Positions 59,152 through 64,000 of a stretch of 64,000 nt of DNA are shown in pieces. The number at the start of each line of letters is the position of its first letter. Position 1 is the stretch's first letter. This DNA is from Gemmataceae bacterium. GTDB lineage: Bacteria > Planctomycetota > Planctomycetia > Gemmatales > Gemmataceae. The stretch spans positions 416,702 to 480,701 of the forward strand of contig JALHPZ010000001.1 in assembly GCA_022842245.1 (NCBI GenBank), given 5' to 3'. Below the pieces are notes generated by a model, which was not told the DNA's origin, searched no databases, and saw only the letters and a program-made list of their open reading frames with translations. A program made the translations under genes and the position numbers.

Positions 59152-62100
59152 TTACCGGCCGGCACCGGGCAGCAGGCTGACCTTCGGCAGTTCGATGTCC
59201 GTGGCTTTGCCGGTGAAGACCGGGTTCGCCTTGACGGTCACGCTCTTGCGGTCAGGCGTCACATCGGCGACGGCACGCATCGATGGGGCACCCGTGGTCA
59301 CGCCGGCGAACCGGGTTTCCAGCGGTTGCACCACGACCGGGAGGTTGGCTTTCACTTCGCCGACCGCGGCCGTGTTCGTCGTGCCGGCCATGGCCCCGCC
59401 ACCGAAGCCCTGACGGACGCTGGAAGCGGCCGCCGTCGTCGTCTGGCGTGACTCCGTGGCATCATCCGTCGGCAGCACGGCGAGTTCGGTCCGCGTCCCG
59501 TCGGCGAGGTTGATCTCGACGGCAGCCTTCGGGTCGGACAGATCGAGCGTGTAGAACTCGGATTGCTTCTTCTCCGTCCCCTGGTGCTTGGTCACGACGA
59601 CCTGGACGGTCGAACCGACCGTACGGCCGAGGGACTTCTTCGCCTTCACGACATACGTACCGCTCATCGCGGAGGCCGCCGTGTAGACTTCGGAGCGATT
59701 GCCGAGTTGTTCGAGCACGTCGCCCTTGATCACGCCGCCGCCGACGGTTCGCTTGTGAGTCGGTCCGGCGGTCGAACCGGACGGTTCGGAGACGTAGAGA
59801 TCGAGGTCGGCCTCGCCCTGCCAGCGGAGTTCGATCACGAGATCGCGGCGGGTTTCGGCATCCAGGAGCTTCTGGAAGCGATCGACCTGCTCGCCAAGGC
59901 CGGCTTGCTGGAACTTCTTGACCAGTCCGTTGAGCCGTTCCTTGGTCTGTTCGTGATAGTTCACGCCATCATCGGTCCAGTCGCGGCCGAGGAGGTTCGC
60001 GGTGGCCCAGTGAATGGTGTCGGTTTGCACGTCGTTGGCCTTGCCGGCGTAGACGAGGGCGTTGGCATAGGCTGCCGGAAGGTTCGGTTCGAGGAACGCG
60101 GCCTTCTTGCACAGGGCCATGGCCGTGGCCGCCTGACCATTCTCGCTGGCGACCTTGGCCGCCTTGAGGTAGCCCTTGGCCTCGGTCGGTTCGAGGTCGA
60201 CGTTCGACATGGCGATCCGTTGGATCTCGGCCGGGGAGGCCTTGCTTTCGCGGAGCGCCAGTTCGAGGGCCTCGTGAACCCACGCGTCGGTGGTCAGGCC
60301 GTTGCGGAGGCCGGTCTTGAGAACCTCCACGACGTGTTCGGGCTTGTTCACGTCCATGAGGAAGTCGGCACACGCGACGACGACGCCGGGATCGGTGACA
60401 TTGGACTTTTCGAGGACCTGCTGCCACATGCGGCCCGGGTTGTTCTTGTCGATGTCCTTGAGCAGCGCGAGTTTGTCGGGGTTGGGCTTGTCGGCCTTGG
60501 CGAGGGCATTGCCGCCGCGAGCCGGGTTTCCGGGGCCGCCCGCACCGACGCCTTCGGGCTTCTTGTACTTGACGCTGGCACCGGGGTGGTACTTCCCGTT
60601 GGCCCGGACGATCAGGGCGCGGGCCGGCGGATAATAGGCTAGCGAGTTCAGGTACTTCTCTTCGACAATCTTGACGTTTTCATCGTCGTCCTGGCCGTTG
60701 GGTGTACTGATCTGGAATTGGGCACCGAGGTCGGCCCACTCGCCGCGGGCGACGACTTCGGTGATCAGGGTGGCGATCAACTGGTAGTTGATGAGGTCGT
60801 TGCCCTGGATACCGAACTGGCCGCCGAGGTTGCCAAGCTGGCCGATCTGGCCGCCGCCGAAGCCGGCGAGGCCGCCACCGGCACCGAGGTTGTTGGCCGC
60901 GCCGCCACCGAGGAGGCCGCCACCCACGCCCCCACCGGCAACACCGCCGGCGAAGCCGCCTCCGGCACCCAGGCCGCCACCGGCACCGAGGCCGCCGGCC
61001 CCGAGACCGCCACCCAAACCGCCAATGTTGAAGCCGCCGCCGCCCAGACCAAGGCCGCCGATCGCGCCGAAGCCGCCGGCGAACGTCGCCTGGCCGAACA
61101 ACTGCAGGTTCTGCGATTGCACATTCTGGTTCTGGAACAGCGTCGCCTGGTTCACCGACGACGGAATCTGATAGACCAGTTCCGTGATGTCGAAGGCGCG
61201 GACGACCTTTTCGGTGAAGCGCCGCTCATAGGTCGTGATCTCGATGTACTCGGGCCGCACGACGTAGTAGGCGCCGACGCTCTGGAGCGCGATGTCGAGG
61301 AAGGCCCCGACCGTGAGGCCGTAGAATTTCTGCTTGAGTGGGAACGACTTGTCGAGGATCGCCGCTTCGGACTGTTCGGTCTTGAAGGCGTCTTCGAGCA
61401 CGACGAACTTGAGATTGTGGTCCTTCTCGAGTTGGCTCAGGACGTCCTTGAGCTTCAGGCCGTCGAGTTCGCTTTCGATCTTGATCTTCTCCGCGGTCGG
61501 GCCTTCCAGCACCGACTGGATGCGGCGCATCGTGCCCGGCACGTCGGCACCGATGCTGGCGGACTTGTACTTCTCGCGGTCGGCCGTCAGCTCGCGCCAC
61601 ACGGCGGCGGGCGGGAAGTGGACCGGCGGCTCGTCGGGGTACGGGATGAACGACTTCTCGGCCTGCATCATGGTGAGCAGGTAGCGGTCCTCGCGGATGC
61701 GGACGAGTTCGCGGTATTCGCGGAGGTTCGTGGCCGCCTGGCCGATCAGGTAGCTGGCCGTCGCTTCGGGCGGGACCACTTGGCCGCGACTGATACGCTC
61801 CTGCACCAGCACCTGCGCCTCCTGCTGCGCGAGTTCGAAGCGGGCCTGGTTCATCAACTCGCGGAACGAATCGACTCGGGCGACCGTCTGGCGTTCTTCG
61901 GCTTGCTGGCGTTCGAATTCGTTGATGCGGAGCTTCGTGCGGGCCACGCGTTCGCGGTCCTCGGCGATCGACCGCTTGATGGCCGCGCCCTGCGTGGACA
62001 CCGTTTGCATCATCGATTCGAGGTCGGCGGCCAGCTTCTGACGGTAGGCTTCGCTCAGCTGCGAGTTGGATTGGATGGTGTCGCGCTGACGTTTCAGGTC

Positions 62101-63690
62101 TTCGTAGGCCGAGTCGGGATCGGTCTTGAAAAGGGTGCGGGCGCGGCGGATGGTTTCGTCCACCAACACGCGGTATTGCTGTTCGAGCACGGCGCGCTCG
62201 GCCTGTGCCTGCTGGAGGCCGCCGGCGGCGGGGGCCGGAGCGCCTGCGCCCATCGGCTTCGGTGCCTCGGCCTGTGCCAGGATCGCCAACTTCTCGCGGG
62301 CCACCTTCTCGGACTGCTTCAAGTTCTCGCCGAGTTGGGCCTTCATCTTCATGCGCGTCAGGTCGCCCTTGCGCAGCTTGTCGATGACCTTCAAGCCCTG
62401 TTCGACTTCGAGGTTCATCGGGTCGATCTTGGCAGCGGCCTGATACAGCTTCTCGGCGTGGTCGATCTTGTCGCCGTTGATGGCGAAGACCGCCTGCGAG
62501 AGGAACTCCTCGCGGAAGAGGCGGAATTGCTGGGCACCGAGCGCCAAAGCGCGGTCGGCGGCGAGGATCGCGGGGGCATCCGCCGAAGCGGGATCGCGCC
62601 ACTGCTGGATCATCGCGTGAATGAAGTAGTTTTCGGCTTCCGACACCGGCAGGCGATCGGCGAGTTCGACGGTCGTCGGGCGGCCGTCCACGATGCCTTC
62701 GACCTTCGCCGTGATCGCCGGAGCCTCACCCTTGAGCGTGCCGACGACGAGCGTGGGGCGATCGGCCCGCAGTGGCGGGAGGCGGGTCGGGAAACTCTCG
62801 GCCACTTCGGCCCCGTAGACGATCTTCGTGGGCTTCAAGACCGGCACGGCGAAGCTGGCGAGAAGTTTGGCGGAGAAGTCGGTCTTGCCGCGTTCGGTGG
62901 CCGTGTCTTCCGCGAGGCGGACGACGGCACCACCGGTGAGCGTCGCGAGGCCGTGGAGATTGTGCGATTGGATCTTCATGCCGAGCGGTACGGCATAGAA
63001 GGCGATGTTTTGCTGGTCGAGCCGGGTGCCGAGTTCGAGCCGGACCGCTTCGCTAATCGGCTCCGCACTCGCGGCGCTTTCGCCATCGCCGAGGAAGAGT
63101 ATGATCTGTTGGCGGTCCGGGTTGGCTTCAAAGGCCTTGGCGGCGCGATCGAGGCCGGCTTTGAGGTCCGTTGCTCCGGCGGCGAACTCGGTCTCCGTCA
63201 GTTGCGCGGCGGCACCGGTCACGGCTGGGGACTTCGCGACCTGGAAGCCTTCGGTCAGCGAGCGGGTGGCCTTGGAGTCGTCGACGTTGACGGTCCAGAC
63301 GTCGATGCGATCGTTCGCGCCGGCGGCCTTAGCGAGCGCGTCGATCACCTGTCGGGCGCGCTGGAGCGGCTGACCGGCCTGGCTCGCGGACGTATCGACC
63401 AGGACGAGAATATCGCGGTCCTTGATGGCCGCCGCGGCCAGCGATGGCTTCAACTGCCAGGCGAACGCCGTGCTGCCGGATCGCTGTTTGTATGTGAGCG
63501 CGGGCTGGTTGGCGAATTTCGAACCGGAGAAGGCGTCGGTGGACACACCTTCGGGCTTCGCGGGTCGCACGCCGGTCGTGCGGACACCGGACTTGCCCAA
63601 TTCGCCGAAGACGGCGGTGCCGATGACGGCGGAGGCGGCGGCTGTGCCGAGGAGGGCTGTCAGCAACCGGAGCCGTTTGACGATAGTCAT
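59152..63690 (-). CDS. Giant VWA-domain protein with secretin-like and glycine-rich regions
   Basis: 1512 residues, membrane-anchored or exported (helix at about 8-28). The VWA domain at about 92-270 keeps the MIDAS DTSAS (99-103) and the TDLK and GDGESA elements. A helical TPR-like region (KLYQAAAKIDP, about 420) leads to a long coiled coil (about 440-700). A beta segment at about 770-880 (LDGLKLKDVLSQLEKDHNL, LTVGAFLDIALQSVG, YVVRPEYIEITTY) resembles the STN/secretin N-domain. About 900-1010 is a glycine-rich core of GGGLGAG-type repeats. The last 450 residues hold helical TPR-like and beta domains. Such giants are typical of planctomycetes; a surface or envelope scaffold is plausible. Function unproven. 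Confidence 0.88.
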   Translation of the reverse strand: MTIVKRLRLLTALLGTAAASAVIGTAVFGELGKSGVRTTGVRPAKPEGVSTDAFSGSKFANQPALTYKQRSGSTAFAWQLKPSLAAAAIKDRDILVLVDTSASQAGQPLQRARQVIDALAKAAGANDRIDVWTVNVDDSKATRSLTEGFQVAKSPAVTGAAAQLTETEFAAGATDLKAGLDRAAKAFEANPDRQQIILFLGDGESAASAEPISEAVRLELGTRLDQQNIAFYAVPLGMKIQSHNLHGLATLTGGAVVRLAEDTATERGKTDFSAKLLASFAVPVLKPTKIVYGAEVAESFPTRLPPLRADRPTLVVGTLKGEAPAITAKVEGIVDGRPTTVELADRLPVSEAENYFIHAMIQQWRDPASADAPAILAADRALALGAQQFRLFREEFLSQAVFAINGDKIDHAEKLYQAAAKIDPMNLEVEQGLKVIDKLRKGDLTRMKMKAQLGENLKQSEKVAREKLAILAQAEAPKPMGAGAPAPAAGGLQQAQAERAVLEQQYRVLVDETIRRARTLFKTDPDSAYEDLKRQRDTIQSNSQLSEAYRQKLAADLESMMQTVSTQGAAIKRSIAEDRERVARTKLRINEFERQQAEERQTVARVDSFRELMNQARFELAQQEAQVLVQERISRGQVVPPEATASYLIGQAATNLREYRELVRIREDRYLLTMMQAEKSFIPYPDEPPVHFPPAAVWRELTADREKYKSASIGADVPGTMRRIQSVLEGPTAEKIKIESELDGLKLKDVLSQLEKDHNLKFVVLEDAFKTEQSEAAILDKSFPLKQKFYGLTVGAFLDIALQSVGAYYVVRPEYIEITTYERRFTEKVVRAFDITELVYQIPSSVNQATLFQNQNVQSQNLQLFGQATFAGGFGAIGGLGLGGGGFNIGGLGGGLGAGGLGAGGGLGAGGGFAGGVAGGGVGGGLLGGGAANNLGAGGGLAGFGGGQIGQLGNLGGQFGIQGNDLINYQLIATLITEVVARGEWADLGAQFQISTPNGQDDDENVKIVEEKYLNSLAYYPPARALIVRANGKYHPGASVKYKKPEGVGAGGPGNPARGGNALAKADKPNPDKLALLKDIDKNNPGRMWQQVLEKSNVTDPGVVVACADFLMDVNKPEHVVEVLKTGLRNGLTTDAWVHEALELALRESKASPAEIQRIAMSNVDLEPTEAKGYLKAAKVASENGQAATAMALCKKAAFLEPNLPAAYANALVYAGKANDVQTDTIHWATANLLGRDWTDDGVNYHEQTKERLNGLVKKFQQAGLGEQVDRFQKLLDAETRRDLVIELRWQGEADLDLYVSEPSGSTAGPTHKRTVGGGVIKGDVLEQLGNRSEVYTAASAMSGTYVVKAKKSLGRTVGSTVQVVVTKHQGTEKKQSEFYTLDLSDPKAAVEINLADGTRTELAVLPTDDATESRQTTTAAASSVRQGFGGGAMAGTTNTAAVGEVKANLPVVVQPLETRFAGVTTGAPSMRAVADVTPDRKSVTVKANPVFTGKATDIELPKVSLLPGAGR

Positions 63691-64000
63691 TGCCCGGACG
63701 CTCCATGCAGGGGGCCGAGGGAAAAACAGTTTCTCGCCCGGCCCAGAACGCGAGAAGACCTAATCGATGATTGTAACGGATAACCGGCGGAAATCGCAGC
63801 GCGAAATCGCCGGTACGGAGTGTTCCCGACCCGCGATGCCGCACCGGACGGAACGAACCCGGCAACCGTGTTGTTCGTGCGAGTCGCGCGAACCGGTATG
63901 GCACGAACGGCCGCACCGTACCGATTCCGAAATCTACCCGCTTAACGCCGAAACGCGAACGCTGTTGGCGCGATTGCCCGGCAATCCTGCGATCACTCGA
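63691..64000. other. Upstream region of the VWA gene, no gene seen
   Basis: About 310 bases without convincing coding content. A minus-strand TACAAT at 63770-63775, about 80 bases before the VWA start, is a candidate -10 box. No -35 consensus or operator was recognised. Confidence 0.4.

Noticed and set aside
60718..63783. A 1021-codon open frame opposite the VWA gene
   Set aside because: It is antisense to a gene with clear domains. Its Glu/Val/Arg/Ala-rich composition is the usual shadow in GC-rich DNA and it has no domains.
63329..63916. Open frame reaching upstream of the VWA gene
   Set aside because: Overlaps the VWA coding sequence in another phase, Arg-rich, no ribosome site or homology pattern.
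1..64000. tRNA, rRNA, origin or prophage
   Set aside because: No cloverleaf with T-arm consensus, rRNA segment, DnaA-box cluster or phage structural gene was recognised by reading; a covariance-model scan would be needed to exclude small RNAs.

Overview
The window is GC-rich bacterial DNA, densely coded on both strands. The gene content points to a planctomycete, most likely a Gemmataceae relative. The signs are a very large PVC-type heme-binding protein, a secreted sulfatase, a DUF1559-type prepilin, three receptor-like serine/threonine kinases, a fused SecDF, a Uma2 protein, a giant VWA protein with a glycine-rich core, and many short palindromic intergenic repeats. I saw no rRNA, tRNA or CRISPR array. 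The genus is inference.

Layout. 0.1-10.9 kb: sulfatase with a coupled duplicated-domain protein, a BON-domain exported protein, an ArsC/Spx-family gene read through an in-frame TGA (selenoprotein candidate), a kinase fused to an inactive FGE-like domain, a GlcE-like flavoprotein, a PVC heme/HEAT-repeat protein and a membrane protein. 10.9-13.7 kb: a scarred patch with a 3'-truncated transposase, a copied fragment of an ABC ATPase gene that lies 21 kb away, a low-GC prepilin gene and a small gene. 13.7-16.9 kb: an esterase-like hydrolase and two HtrA-like genes, one degenerate with its PDZ domain inserted. 17.1-24.5 kb: a split MacAB/TolC-type export operon. 24.6-28.6 kb: a COG0523 metallochaperone with a WD40 partner, Uma2, thiolase. 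28.7-34.6 kb: two ABC ATPases without permeases, repeats, a DUF433 antitoxin next to a broken toxin, and a radical SAM/SPASM protein. 34.6-40.5 kb: a TPR-like kinase with a coupled 55-residue gene, a sugar phosphotransferase, and def-fmt. 40.5-47.5 kb: a CehA/McbA-type protein, a GspS/YgiC-like ligase pair, a Gfo/Idh/MocA oxidoreductase and an HD hydrolase. 47.5-51.8 kb: a kinase with two small downstream genes, and a divergent FtsX-type permease. 52.1-59.1 kb: yajC-secDF, a LarA-like gene, hflX and an SRPBCC protein. 59.1-63.7 kb: the VWA giant.

The strongest unusual signal is at 3321-3671. The frame is continuous through TGA, which makes a U-x-x-C motif exactly where Spx/ArsC proteins carry C-x-x-C, and a compact SECIS-like hairpin follows at a suitable distance. 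Other notable signals are several genes with a -10-like hexamer exactly 6 bases before the ATG (leaderless mRNA candidates), a 470-bp nested palindrome at 30.3-30.8 kb, three families of dispersed hairpin repeats, and the duplicated ABC fragment joined to a transposase remnant.
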